From an uncultured Coriobacteriaceae bacterium (lineage in GTDB: Bacteria; Actinomycetota; Coriobacteriia; Coriobacteriales; Atopobiaceae), in NCBI GenBank assembly GCA_902772435.1, contig CACYAX010000003.1, positions 1-37,473 on the forward strand: a stretch of DNA of 37,473 nucleotides, given 5' to 3'. The translations under genes were made by a program, and so were the position numbers. The notes under the pieces are model-generated. The model did no database searches, was not told the origin of the DNA, and was given only the letters and a program-made list of their open reading frames with translations. Shown in pieces: positions 1-9,282 of the stretch. Each line of letters starts with the position of its first letter. The first letter of the stretch is position 1.

Positions 1-506
1 GGATCGGGCGTGTTCTTGAGGTTCATGACCATCGGGATGAATGTCAAAAGACCGAAGCCGATGTCAAAGAGGAAATACGGGATGACACCGGGCATGCCGA
101 AATAGCTCATGGCCTCCTGCACCGAAATGCTGATGGACGGGAGGATGTTGTAGAAGCATGCATCGGTAGGCACGTTACGCGCCACGGTGAAGAGCGCGAA
201 GAAGATCGGCATCTGGAGGAACATGGGCAAGCAACCACCGAGCGGGTTGTAGTTGTGCTCGGCCTGGAACTTGCGCATCTCCTCGTTCAAGCGCTGCGGA
301 TCATCAGCGTACTTCTCCTGAATCTCCTGGAGCAGGGGCTGCAGCGCCTGCATGCGAGCAGTCGAAGCAGTCGACTTGTTCATCAGCGGCATGATCAGGA
401 TACGGATGGCAACCGTGATGATGATGATTGCCATGCCCCAGTCACCCGTAAGCTGGGCGAGGTAGGACAAGATGTTGGTCAAAAACTGAACAAACCAATC
501 CCACAT
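1..506 (-). CDS. yidC: Membrane protein insertase YidC/OxaA family (3' end outside window)
   Basis: YidC inserts proteins into the cytoplasmic membrane, alone or with SecYEG. The visible 168 residues begin MWDWFVQFLTNIL and go straight into a first membrane helix, with no lipobox and no large periplasmic domain, as in the short Gram-positive/actinobacterial type. The second part of that helix contains the conserved positive residue (VAIRILIMPL, Arg about 35). A cytoplasmic helical hairpin follows (KSTASTARMQALQPLLQEIQEKY), then NPLGGCLPMFLQMPIFFALF, a typical YidC segment. The ATG at 506 has GGAGG about 7 bases upstream. It is the last gene of the leftward rpmH-rnpA-yidD-yidC cluster, 20 bases after yidD. 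The C-terminal part lies beyond base 1. Confidence 0.95.
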   Translation of the reverse strand, partial: MWDWFVQFLTNILSYLAQLTGDWGMAIIIITVAIRILIMPLMNKSTASTARMQALQPLLQEIQEKYADDPQRLNEEMRKFQAEHNYNPLGGCLPMFLQMPIFFALFTVARNVPTDACFYNILPSISISVQEAMSYFGMPGVIPYFLFDIGFGLLTFIPMVMNLKNTPD

Positions 507-526
507 AGTTCCTCCGGGTTCGTCCC

Positions 527-766
527 CTAGGGGACAGGGTCGTATCCACCTTCATGGAACGGATGACAGCGGCAGATGCGTTTCGTTCCCATCCAGATAC
601 CGCGCGCCACACCGTACTTTTCGATGGCTTGATAGGTGTACTCAGAGCACGTGGGCGTGTAGATACATGCATCAGGAAGAACGGGGGATATATAGCGCCT
701 ATATACCTTTATCGCACCGAGGCACGCCTTCTTGGCGACAGAGGAGTCCTGTCCTGCTTCATCCAT
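527..766 (-). CDS. yidD: Membrane protein insertion efficiency factor YidD
   Basis: A 79-residue protein of the small YidD family, which supports YidC-dependent insertion at the inner face of the membrane. Family hallmarks are visible: [10 protein letters not shown] near the start, [15 protein letters not shown], and [17 protein letters not shown] at the end. The conserved Cys residues of the CxYxPTCSxY and RCHPF blocks are present ([16 protein letters not shown]). It starts three bases after the rnpA stop codon, so translational coupling is likely. Length and position between rnpA and yidC are normal for the family. Confidence 0.95.
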   Translation of the reverse strand: MDEAGQDSSVAKKACLGAIKVYRRYISPVLPDACIYTPTCSEYTYQAIEKYGVARGIWMGTKRICRCHPFHEGGYDPVP

Positions 767-769
767 CGT

Positions 770-1087
770 TTACCGCACCCTACTGAGAGCCGTGCCAATC
801 GCCAGCGCGACATCATGCGAATGCGCGTCATGGGTGTTTCGCGTGGCAAAGAGGATGATCTTACGTCCGTCCTGAGGAAGTCCGTATTCGCGGGCGGCGG
901 CTCTCAGTACTCGTTTGGACCTATTGCGCCAGACCGCGTTTCCCAGCCTTTTTGCAGCGACGAAGGCGACCTTACCTGAGCCGCCTTCGTCACATTCCAT
1001 AACGCATATACGCACGAGCCGGTGATTGGCTCGCTTCCCACCAGCGAAGACCTCCTCAAATTCCCTCTTGGATTTGATGGTCTTCAT
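770..1087 (-). CDS. rnpA: Ribonuclease P protein component
   Basis: The 105-residue protein subunit of RNase P, which helps the catalytic RNA trim 5' leaders from pre-tRNAs. It shows the family pattern: MKTIKSKREFEEVFAGGKRANHR at the N-terminus, VAFVAAKRLGNAVWRNRSKRVLRAAARE carrying the RNR signature helix, then a short C-terminal helix. The sequence AAGGA lies before the ATG, and the gene begins 9 bases after the rpmH stop codon. The RNase P RNA gene is not in this window. Length is at the short end of the usual range of about 105-130 residues. Confidence 0.95.
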   Translation of the reverse strand: MKTIKSKREFEEVFAGGKRANHRLVRICVMECDEGGSGKVAFVAAKRLGNAVWRNRSKRVLRAAAREYGLPQDGRKIILFATRNTHDAHSHDVALAIGTALSRVR

Positions 1088-1096
1088 CGTGGTTCC

Positions 1097-1231
1097 TTAG
1101 ACGGTAAGCTGCTTGCGACCCTTAGCGCGACGGCGAGAGAGAACGGCGCGGCCGCCCTTGGTGGCCATGCGGGCACGGAAGCCGTGGGTCGTGGCGCGCT
1201 TGCGCTTGTTAGGCTGGTACGTACGCTTCAT
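1097..1231 (-). CDS. rpmH: 50S ribosomal protein L34
   Basis: A 44-residue, very basic protein beginning [20 protein letters not shown] and ending in an Arg/Lys-rich tail ([19 protein letters not shown]). This is the complete L34 pattern. A strong ribosome-binding site (AGGAGG) lies about 6 bases before the ATG. It is the first gene of the leftward cluster and has a near-perfect housekeeping promoter upstream. The rpmH-rnpA pair beside the origin is one of the most conserved bacterial gene arrangements. Confidence 0.97.
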   Translation of the reverse strand: MKRTYQPNKRKRATTHGFRARMATKGGRAVLSRRRAKGRKQLTV

Positions 1232-1299
1232 GATGAATCCTCCTGGGGACGTGGGTACGTGTCCCGTGTGTCGAATAGAAAAGACCTTTGAGCCGAAAC

Positions 1300-1329
1300 A
1301 TTATAGAAGTGAGCCGCAAGCGATGTCAA
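1300..1329 (-). promoter_or_regulatory. Housekeeping promoter for rpmH-rnpA-yidD-yidC
   Basis: Read on the minus strand, this has the exact hexamers TTGACA (1329-1324) and TATAAT (1305-1300) separated by 18 bases. The expected start would lie about 60 bases before the rpmH ATG. No other promoter-like pair this good is visible on this side of the origin. Confidence 0.85.
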
Positions 1330-1477
1330 CAATTTCCGTGGTAAACCCTTAAATTATGTTGACATGTTGGGCACGGTGTAGCCTTCATCATAGGGTATGC
1401 ATCGCCTCAATGCTCTGAAGCAAAAGAACCCCCATAGTTTCATGCACTGCGATCAAACCGATGCAACTATGCGCAAT

Positions 1478-1505
1478 CTTCTGAATGAAATCGTTCATTC
1501 AGAAG
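1478..1505. repeat. Perfect 12-bp inverted repeat in the origin gap
   Basis: CTTCTGAATGAA and its exact reverse complement flank the tetranucleotide ATCG. There is no T-tract on either side, so it is unlikely to be a simple terminator. The right arm overlaps a possible -35 element (TTCATT, 1494-1499) that is 17 bases from a possible -10 (TATGAT, 1517-1522) reading toward the GHKL gene. An operator or an origin-associated dyad is therefore plausible. Confidence 0.6.
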
Positions 1506-1658
1506 GTACATGATGCTATGATTTCAGGCAGCATGCACTTGTATCGCCGCAGTTATTGACATTTGTTCGCCATTTGTTGAAAACTTTCTTTCACGAATTT
1601 TCTAATGCAAGAATGTTTTCATCAATGAATGAAAAGATGTCGAAAAGTAGGAGGACCG

Positions 1659-2492
1659 GTGTCGCGGGCATTCTATCCGTTCGTCGAGGAGCACGACGAC
1701 AGCACACAGGCCGCTGTGTCCGCAGCGGCTCCTGCCGGTATGCCTTCGCTATCCGTCGCCAACTCGGCAGCCCGCATCGCGGTCTACGACGACCTCTCGG
1801 CGGCGCCCCGCGTCGTCATCATCGACCCCCAGGACACCCGTTCCTATCTCGAGGAGATAACCTCCGAGTTCAACCGGCTCTCCCATGAGGTGGGAGGGAC
1901 GATTCCCTTCATGGTCATCCGCGAGGTGGTAGAAAACCTCATCCACGCCTACTTCATGGAGCCCGCCATCTCCATCCTGGACAACGGCAACACTATCCGC
2001 TTCGCCGACCAGGGCCCAGGGATCAAGGAGAAGGAACGCGCGCTCGAATATGGCACAACCTCTGCAACGGAGGAGATGAAACGCTATATTCGCGGTGTTG
2101 GATCGGGCCTGCCCTATGCCCAGCAATATCTCAAGGACCACGGCGGCACGCTCGTGATAGAGGACAACATCGCGAGCGGAACCATCGTCACCATCTCCAT
2201 GGCTAAGCCCGTCAACAAGCCCGTCGTGATGGCACCGGTTGCTGCCGCGGAGCCTGCCGTGGTGGCTCCCGTGGTGAGCGCGCCCGCCATCCAACTGACC
2301 GCGCGCGAGCAGCAGATCATCGACTATCTCGAAGAGCACGAGTCGGTGGGACCCAAGGAGCTCATGGCCGTCTACGGGCGTTCGCAGTCCACCTGGACCC
2401 GCGAACTCCAGGCCCTCGAGAGCCAGGGAATCATCGCCAAGCAGGGCCAGAAGCGCTTCCTCACCGCAGCGGGCAGGGCGCTGCTCGGATAG
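1659..2492 (+). CDS. GHKL-type ATPase domain plus C-terminal winged helix, unknown function, upstream of dnaA
   Basis: A 277-residue protein, taking the GTG at 1659, which has AGGAGG 4 bases upstream. An in-frame ATG at 1629 lacks a ribosome-binding site. Residues about 50-185 form a Bergerat-fold (GHKL) ATPase: the N-box IREVVENLIHAYF (about 87-99), D-x-GPG (ADQGPGI, about 116-122), the ATP-lid glycines GVGSGL (about 146-151) and the late GT (SGTIVTIS). The compact form resembles SpoIIAB/RsbW-like kinases more than full histidine kinases; there is no phosphoacceptor or membrane domain. After a Pro/Val/Ala linker, residues about 213-277 look like a winged helix (TAREQQIIDYLEEHESVGPKELMAVYGRSQSTWTRELQALESQGII). 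An ATP-dependent DNA-binding regulator is inferred; its target is unknown. Its position between rpmH and dnaA is unusual. Confidence 0.85.
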   Translation: MSRAFYPFVEEHDDSTQAAVSAAAPAGMPSLSVANSAARIAVYDDLSAAPRVVIIDPQDTRSYLEEITSEFNRLSHEVGGTIPFMVIREVVENLIHAYFMEPAISILDNGNTIRFADQGPGIKEKERALEYGTTSATEEMKRYIRGVGSGLPYAQQYLKDHGGTLVIEDNIASGTIVTISMAKPVNKPVVMAPVAAAEPAVVAPVVSAPAIQLTAREQQIIDYLEEHESVGPKELMAVYGRSQSTWTRELQALESQGIIAKQGQKRFLTAAGRALLG

Positions 2493-2593
2493 GGGAGGGC
2501 GCCAACTACGCCCCTACTGCAGCCGACATGGAGGCGTACGGGCACCTCCCTACCGCATTTGTTTACAACCAGATACTACCGTTAGCCAAGTTG

Positions 2594-2625
2594 TTGACAA
2601 TTTGGGTAGTTTTCATCATTATACT
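2594..2625 (+). promoter_or_regulatory. Probable dnaA promoter
   Basis: TTGACA (2594-2599) and TATACT (2620-2625) are separated by 20 bases, with a frame-shifted TTATAC/ATTATA giving 18-19. The -35 overlaps TGTTGACAA (2592-2600), and a full TTTTCAACA motif lies just downstream (2634-2642). If these are DnaA sites, this layout would suit autoregulation. Spacing is longer than ideal, so this is tentative. Confidence 0.45.
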
Positions 2626-2662
2626 TGGTCTACTTTTCAACATTCGAGAGTAACGGTGATAT

Positions 2663-4186
2663 ATGGGGCACGAGACAGAAACCGATGCGGCGATTCTTTG
2701 GGCTGACGTGCTCACACTCCTGGAAGAGCGTGACGTCCCCCCTGCGACGCTGGCCATGCTCCGCAGGTGCCGTCCCACCTCGCTTGACGACGAGGCACTG
2801 CACATCGCGACCAACCTTGGCTTCACGCAGCGCAAGATAGCCCAACAGCACGAGATCATCGAGGAATGCATCGAGGAAGCCACGTTCGAGAAGCTTCTCT
2901 TGGTGGTCCATCTCGAAAAGGACCGCGAGCTGAAGACCATCGAGACCAATTCGGTGGTCTCGAAGAACGAGCTGACCTCCCTGGGGATGAGCCTGAGGAA
3001 CCGCGAGGAGCAACTTCCCGAGGCGGAGCTGGAGAGCAGGCCGCCGAGCGCGCAGGACCGGCGCGTGAACAACCCGCTGTTCGAGGAGATTCCCGCAGGC
3101 AGCTCCAAGCTCACCTTCGACCGCTTCGTGGCGGGCGAGGAGAACATGCTCGCCCTCGACGCGGCGAAGCAGGTGGCAAATGGCGAGAACAAGAGCTACA
3201 ACCCGCTGTTCATCCACGGCAAGAGCGGCCTGGGCAAGACGCACCTGCTGCGCGCCATCCAGAACTACATCACGTCGAACGACCCCTCCCGCCTCTGCAT
3301 CTACCGTACCGCAGGCGATTTCATCGACGAGTACGTGAGCGCCGTCCGCGACGAGAAGTCGGCGCTGCCTAGAAGTGCCCTCACCAAGCATTACCAGGAC
3401 GTCGACGTGCTCATCATCGACGACATCCAGAACATGTCGACCGCCGTCGGCTCGATCCGCTTCTTCTTCGAGACCTTCAACTACCTCACGAGCCACGGCA
3501 AGCAGGTCGTGCTCGCGGCGGACCGCGCGCCGAGCCAGCTCGGCATGGGCGATTCGCTCTTCGACGAGCGTGACACGAGCCGCATGGACTCGGGCGTGAC
3601 GGTGAGCATCCAGGTGCCCGACTACGAGCTGAAGCTCAACCTCATCAACGCCTTCTACGAGCGCATGAAGGCTGACGCGGTAGCAGAGCACATCGCGGGT
3701 CTCGACGGGGAGATTTCCCCGGAGATGCGCAAGCTCATGGCCGAGCGCGCGGGCACCAACATCCGCATCATCGAGGGATATGTGCAGTCCTGCCTCATGC
3801 TCGCGCACCAGCGAGAGCGCAACGGCGGGGCCTTGGGCCGCGAGGACGTGCTGCGCGTCGCCCAGCAGAAGTGGCCCACGGGCCAGGCGATCATCACGGT
3901 CGACCAGATCCAGAAGGCCGTGGAGAGCTATTACGACGTCAGCCACACCGGGCTCATCGGCTCGAAGCGCAACAAAGAGCTGATGGAGCCGCGCCACGTG
4001 GGCATCTGGCTCACGCGCGAGCTCACCGACAACACCCTCGCTGACATCGGCAAACGCTTCGGCGGGCGCAGCCATGCGACCGTCAAACACTCGATTGCCT
4101 GGGTAGAGGACATGCGCAAGGCCGACAGGATCTTCCATGACCGCCTCGAGACGCTGCGTGACCAGATCACCGACGCGGCCCAATAG
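2663..4186 (+). CDS. dnaA: Chromosomal replication initiator DnaA (divergent)
   Basis: This 507-residue AAA+ initiator binds DnaA boxes, melts the origin and helps load DnaB. Residues 1-130 form a poorly conserved helical N-terminal region plus linker, followed by NPLF...LTFDRFVAGEENMLAL (about 137-165). The Walker A is GKSGLGKT (186-193), where GGVGLGKT is usual. Walker B is VLIIDD (249-254), an arginine finger is retained in TSRMD (about 305-309), and a sensor-2-like NIRIIEG is present (about 366-372). The C-terminal DNA-binding domain is recognisable (about 405-507), but the signature is GGRSHATV (467-474) where nearly all DnaAs have GGRDHTTV. Residues aligned with E. coli Asp433 and Thr435, which contact box bases, are Ser and Ala. 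The ribosome-binding site is weak. The synteny with dnaN leaves little doubt about identity. Confidence 0.95.
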   Translation: MGHETETDAAILWADVLTLLEERDVPPATLAMLRRCRPTSLDDEALHIATNLGFTQRKIAQQHEIIEECIEEATFEKLLLVVHLEKDRELKTIETNSVVSKNELTSLGMSLRNREEQLPEAELESRPPSAQDRRVNNPLFEEIPAGSSKLTFDRFVAGEENMLALDAAKQVANGENKSYNPLFIHGKSGLGKTHLLRAIQNYITSNDPSRLCIYRTAGDFIDEYVSAVRDEKSALPRSALTKHYQDVDVLIIDDIQNMSTAVGSIRFFFETFNYLTSHGKQVVLAADRAPSQLGMGDSLFDERDTSRMDSGVTVSIQVPDYELKLNLINAFYERMKADAVAEHIAGLDGEISPEMRKLMAERAGTNIRIIEGYVQSCLMLAHQRERNGGALGREDVLRVAQQKWPTGQAIITVDQIQKAVESYYDVSHTGLIGSKRNKELMEPRHVGIWLTRELTDNTLADIGKRFGGRSHATVKHSIAWVEDMRKADRIFHDRLETLRDQITDAAQ

Positions 4187-4347
4187 GTTTTTCGCAATCG
4201 ATGTTCAGTACGTGTTGAGAGAAGGGTGAAAAGCGTGGGTTGGGCGATGAAAAGAAACCGACAACTTTGTGACATGTCAAATGCGTCGAAAGCTCAGCGC
4301 CCCTTCGAACAACAAGTCCGTAGCCCGCGAGCTTGGCAAAAGTAGGT

Positions 4348-4364
4348 CTTTCGACATTTCAACA
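4348..4364 (-). promoter_or_regulatory. Tandem DnaA-box-like motifs before dnaN
   Basis: On the minus strand TGTTGAAAT (4364-4356) and TGTCGAAAG (4356-4348) abut, sharing one base. Each is one mismatch from the TGT(T/C)GAAAA motif seen around dnaA and dnaB. They lie in the 232-base dnaA-dnaN gap, the usual actinobacterial origin location. A weak promoter-like pair (TTCGAC 4350-4355, TATTCA 4373-4378, 17 bases apart) overlaps them. The rest of the gap is AT-rich near dnaN and otherwise featureless to me. Confidence 0.45.
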
Positions 4365-4418
4365 GGCCCTTATATTCACTACTATTAATGAGATATAAAA
4401 GAGAAAGAAGGAGCACCC

Positions 4419-5519
4419 ATGAAGTTCACCGTAAGCCAGGCCGCACTCGCCAAGGCACTGCTCGTGGTGACCAAGGGCATGGCCACTAATTCTACCCTGC
4501 CCATTCTCTCGGGCATCTACATCCGTGCCCATGAGGGTGCCCTCGAGTTCCAGACCACCAACCTCACCATCTCGATCCGCCACAAGATTGCGGCAAACGT
4601 CGAGGAAGAGGGCGCCACGGTGGTCTCCGGCAAGATCCTCACCAACATCGTGAAGACCCTGCCTGACGCCGCGGTCACCTTCGAGGGGTTCGACCGCCTG
4701 GTGACCATCACCTGCGACAAGTCCCACTTCAAGCTCAACACGCTTGACCCCAGCGACTTCCCGGAGTTTCCCGAGTTCTCCTTCGACCGCTCCATCGAGC
4801 TGCCGAGCGAGCTGCTCGGCGAGATGGTCGACAAGGTGTACAAGGTCACTTCCAAGGACACCTCGCGCCCCATCCTGGGAGGCGTGCTGCTCACGGTGGA
4901 GGAGAACGTCATCCGCCTCGTTGCGACCGACTCGTACCGCCTCGCGGTCTGCGATTCCACGGTCTCCGCGGTGACCGACGAGCCGTTCCGCGCCATCGTG
5001 CCGGGCGCCACGTTCCACGACGTGCTCTCGCTGCCGGGCATGACCGAGACCATCTTCGTGGGCACGACGGCCAACCAGATCGTCTTCTCGTTCGGCAACA
5101 CCACCTACGTCTCGCGCAAGATCGAGGGCAACTTCCCCAACTACAAGCAGCTGCTGCCCGCGAGCTGCGCCACCTCGGTGAAGATCGACGTCGAGCAGTT
5201 CTCCGCCGCGCTGCGCCGCGTCTCGGTCATCGCGCTGGCCAACCCGTCGGTGCGCTTTGACATCGACCCCGACGGCAAGCTCATGCGCCTCTCCGCTTCC
5301 TCGCCTGACCAGGGTGAGTCCACCGAGTACCTGAACGTGGAGGTCGAGGGCGACCCGATCGCCATCGCGCTCAACTACCACTACGTCTTTGACTGCGTCA
5401 ACGCCGCACCCCAGAAGAGTGGCCTCACGCTCGAGCTGCAGAGTGCCGTCCAGCCGGGCATCTTCAAGGCGTATGACAAGATTAACTACCTCTACCTGCT
5501 GATGCCGGTCCGGATGTAG
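4419..5519 (+). CDS. dnaN: DNA polymerase III beta sliding clamp
   Basis: The 366-residue ring-forming processivity clamp. It begins MKFTVSQAALAKALLVVTKGMATNSTLPILSGIYI, the typical first clamp repeat, and shows the three-fold domain organisation. Characteristic segments include RPILGGVLL with ATDSYRLAV in the middle, and the C-terminal YLYLLMPVRM that ends most beta clamps in M-P-(M/V)-R-(M/L). Length is normal. The ribosome-binding site AAGGAG lies 6 bases before the ATG. The stop codon is one base from the recF GTG, so the two are co-translated. Confidence 0.98.
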   Translation: MKFTVSQAALAKALLVVTKGMATNSTLPILSGIYIRAHEGALEFQTTNLTISIRHKIAANVEEEGATVVSGKILTNIVKTLPDAAVTFEGFDRLVTITCDKSHFKLNTLDPSDFPEFPEFSFDRSIELPSELLGEMVDKVYKVTSKDTSRPILGGVLLTVEENVIRLVATDSYRLAVCDSTVSAVTDEPFRAIVPGATFHDVLSLPGMTETIFVGTTANQIVFSFGNTTYVSRKIEGNFPNYKQLLPASCATSVKIDVEQFSAALRRVSVIALANPSVRFDIDPDGKLMRLSASSPDQGESTEYLNVEVEGDPIAIALNYHYVFDCVNAAPQKSGLTLELQSAVQPGIFKAYDKINYLYLLMPVRM

Positions 5520-5520
5520 C

Positions 5521-6603
5521 GTGGGTCTGAGCGTAACGAGGCTCGCGCTGCGCGACTGGCGCAACTTCGAGTGGAACGACATCGAGTTTGGAGCGATGAC
5601 GGTGCTGTACGGCCCCAATGCCGTGGGCAAGACCAACACCGTCGAGGCCCTGCAGCTCCTGACCTCGGGGCAGTCGTTCAGAAAGCCCAAGCCCGCGCAG
5701 CTTATCCGCGAGGAGGCCCCGTCGGCGCGCGCCGAGGCGACCTTCGAGGGGGATGGCCGCGTCATCGACGTGGCACTCATCGCAGAGCCGGGCAAGCGGA
5801 CGTTCATGCGCAACGGCAAGCGGGTCCAGGCGGCTGACCTCTCCGAGACGCTCATGAGCGTGCTCTTCAACCCCGACGACCTCTCGTTCGTGAAGCGCGG
5901 GGCGTCCTACCGGCGCGACGAGCTTGACAGCTTCGGGCGCCAGGCCAACCGAGGGTACGCAAAGGTCCTTGCAGCCTACCAGAGGGCCGTCGAGCAGCGT
6001 AACAGGCTCCTTAAGGAGCCGTACCCCAACATGGATCTGCTCGCGGCTTGGGACGCCTCTGTGGCGCTTGGTGGCGCCACGCTCCTCGAGGCCCGCGTGA
6101 GGCTGTTCGAGCGCCTGCGGGGGCACATCGTGCGCATATACGGCGAGATCGCGGGCGGCGAGGAGCTTGCCTGCTCCTACGTGTGCTCGATAGGGGAGGT
6201 CAGCGGCTGCGCGCGTGACGAGCTCTGTGACCGCTTCGCCGCGGAGCTCGTCGCCCACAGGGACGACGAGCTTCGTCGCCAGGTGACGCTGGTGGGCCCA
6301 CAGCGCGATGACGTGAGCTTCACCATCGACGGCCGCGACGCCCGCGCGTTCGGCAGCCAGGGCCAACAGCGTTCCATCGTGCTCGCCTGGAAGATGGCCG
6401 AGGTGGCGCTCTCTGAGGAGATCCTCGGCGAGAAGCCGCTCCTTTTGCTCGATGACGTCATGAGCGAGCTCGACGGCTCGCGCAGGGACGCGGTGACGCG
6501 TTTCGTGCAGGGCGGGATACAGACGGTCGTCACCACCACCAACCTGGGCTATTTCCCCGAGGAGCTGCTCTCACGCGCCAAGGTGGTGAGCTTCGGTGGG
6601 TAA
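5521..6603 (+). CDS. recF: DNA replication and repair protein RecF
   Basis: This 360-residue SMC-like ATPase loads RecA at single-strand gaps with RecO/RecR. The Walker A is GPNAVGKT (31-38), right after the typical LRDWRNFEWNDIEFGAMTVLYG start. The ABC-type signature region is FGSQGQQRSIVLAWKMAE and the Walker B is PLLLLDDVMSELDGSRR near the C-terminus. GTG start, one base after the dnaN stop. The last bases overlap the start of the next gene by 8 bases, consistent with one dnaN-recF-dciA operon. Confidence 0.96.
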   Translation: MGLSVTRLALRDWRNFEWNDIEFGAMTVLYGPNAVGKTNTVEALQLLTSGQSFRKPKPAQLIREEAPSARAEATFEGDGRVIDVALIAEPGKRTFMRNGKRVQAADLSETLMSVLFNPDDLSFVKRGASYRRDELDSFGRQANRGYAKVLAAYQRAVEQRNRLLKEPYPNMDLLAAWDASVALGGATLLEARVRLFERLRGHIVRIYGEIAGGEELACSYVCSIGEVSGCARDELCDRFAAELVAHRDDELRRQVTLVGPQRDDVSFTIDGRDARAFGSQGQQRSIVLAWKMAEVALSEEILGEKPLLLLDDVMSELDGSRRDAVTRFVQGGIQTVVTTTNLGYFPEELLSRAKVVSFGG

Positions 6604-7111
6604 GCACAGGTTCAGCGAGGCCATGGACCTCCCGAGCCGTGAGGAACACCTCTCCTCGCTGATGAAGGGGGTCTTGGGCGCCGAGGTTGCGGGCCGGCTC
6701 AACACGGCCCAGCGCGCCACGGCGGCGTGGTTTGCGGCTAACGGCGACCGCGAGCGCGCCCACACCACGCGGGTCTACCTCAAGGAATCGTCCTCCGCGG
6801 GTGCCGCGCCCATCATCTGCGTGATGGTCGACTCCCATCCGCTGGTCAGCGACTTCATGGCCAACCGCGACCTCTATCTGGCGCGCTTCGCAAACCAGGG
6901 CTTTTCCGTGTCGGGCATAGAGTTCATGGTCGACCGCAGCGCCAAGAAGGCCGCCAAGCGTGCCTCGCGGGAGAAGCTCGTGGCGCCGTCGCCTTCCCGC
7001 ACCCTGACGAAGGAGGAGCAGGAGCGAATCGAGAGCCTCGTCGCGGGCCTTGAGGAGCCATTGAGGTCAAGCGTTTCTAAGGCCATCGAAAACTCGTATC
7101 TAAACGACTAG
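6596..7111 (+). CDS. dciA: DciA-type helicase loader / DUF721 protein
   Basis: A 171-residue basic protein with a DUF721 core: it begins MGKHRFSEAMDLPSREEHLSSLMKG, and VMVDSHPLVSDFMANRDLYLARFA forms the strand/helix part, followed by GFSVSGIEFMV. A lysine-rich C-terminal extension follows. DciA is the ancestral loader of the replicative helicase where DnaC/DnaI are missing, and no dnaC/dnaI-like gene is seen here. The GTG start overlaps the end of recF. The recF-DUF721-gyrB order matches the mycobacterial arrangement, which supports the call more than sequence identity does. Confidence 0.85.
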   Translation: MGKHRFSEAMDLPSREEHLSSLMKGVLGAEVAGRLNTAQRATAAWFAANGDRERAHTTRVYLKESSSAGAAPIICVMVDSHPLVSDFMANRDLYLARFANQGFSVSGIEFMVDRSAKKAAKRASREKLVAPSPSRTLTKEEQERIESLVAGLEEPLRSSVSKAIENSYLND

Positions 7112-7140
7112 TACGAAAACGCCAAAATCGACAAACCTCC

Positions 7141-7251
7141 CGAAAAATTGGCCTCTGAGCGCCTCAGACGCGATTCAATCATGTGCGCGGCGCGAAAAAT
7201 TGGCTTGGACGAGCGATATATCCCGCAAGAGGTATAGAATATCCATTCTAT
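7141..7251 (+). promoter_or_regulatory. gyrB upstream region with repeats
   Basis: Two direct copies of CGAAAAATTGGC (7141-7152 and 7193-7204) are 52 bases apart, about five helical turns. Between them is a small hairpin, TCTGAG-cgc-CTCAGA (7154-7168). Nearer the gene, ATAGAAT-atcc-ATTCTAT (7234-7251) is an inverted repeat that includes a possible -10 (TATAGA). Gyrase genes are commonly supercoiling-controlled, so these are candidate control sites. No clean -35/-10 pair could be assigned. Confidence 0.5.
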
Positions 7252-7279
7252 GCTTGAAAGATTATAGGAAAGGAGCGCC

Positions 7280-9235
<1,956 letters not shown>

Positions 9236-9282
9236 CTGCGGTTTTGCTCTGGTTGGTTTGACTATAGCCAAGAAAGGACGAC

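Larger units (their letters stand above)
1232..1658. other. Candidate origin region between divergent rpmH and the GHKL gene
   Basis: This 427-base, AT-richer gap is where gene direction changes from leftward to rightward, as expected at a replication origin. It holds the rpmH promoter, a perfect 12-bp hairpin (1478-1505) and three copies of a 9-base motif: TGTCGAATA (1269-1277), TGTTGAAAA (1575-1583) and TGTCGAAAA (1638-1646). I see no canonical TTATCCACA-type DnaA box. The same motif recurs at 2634-2642, at 4348-4364 and in front of dnaB. The origin could equally extend into the 2493-2662 or 4187-4418 gaps; sequence alone does not decide. Confidence 0.55.

Noticed and set aside
1629-1658. 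ATG at 1629 as start of the GHKL gene
   Set aside because: It lacks a ribosome-binding site, whereas the GTG at 1659 follows AGGAGG; the extra ten residues show nothing conserved.
2630-4183. Long open frame antisense to dnaA (about 517 codons)
   Set aside because: It mirrors dnaA in a GC-rich genome where third-position bias keeps antisense frames open. Its translation is low-complexity Val/Leu/Ala/Arg/His with no family pattern.
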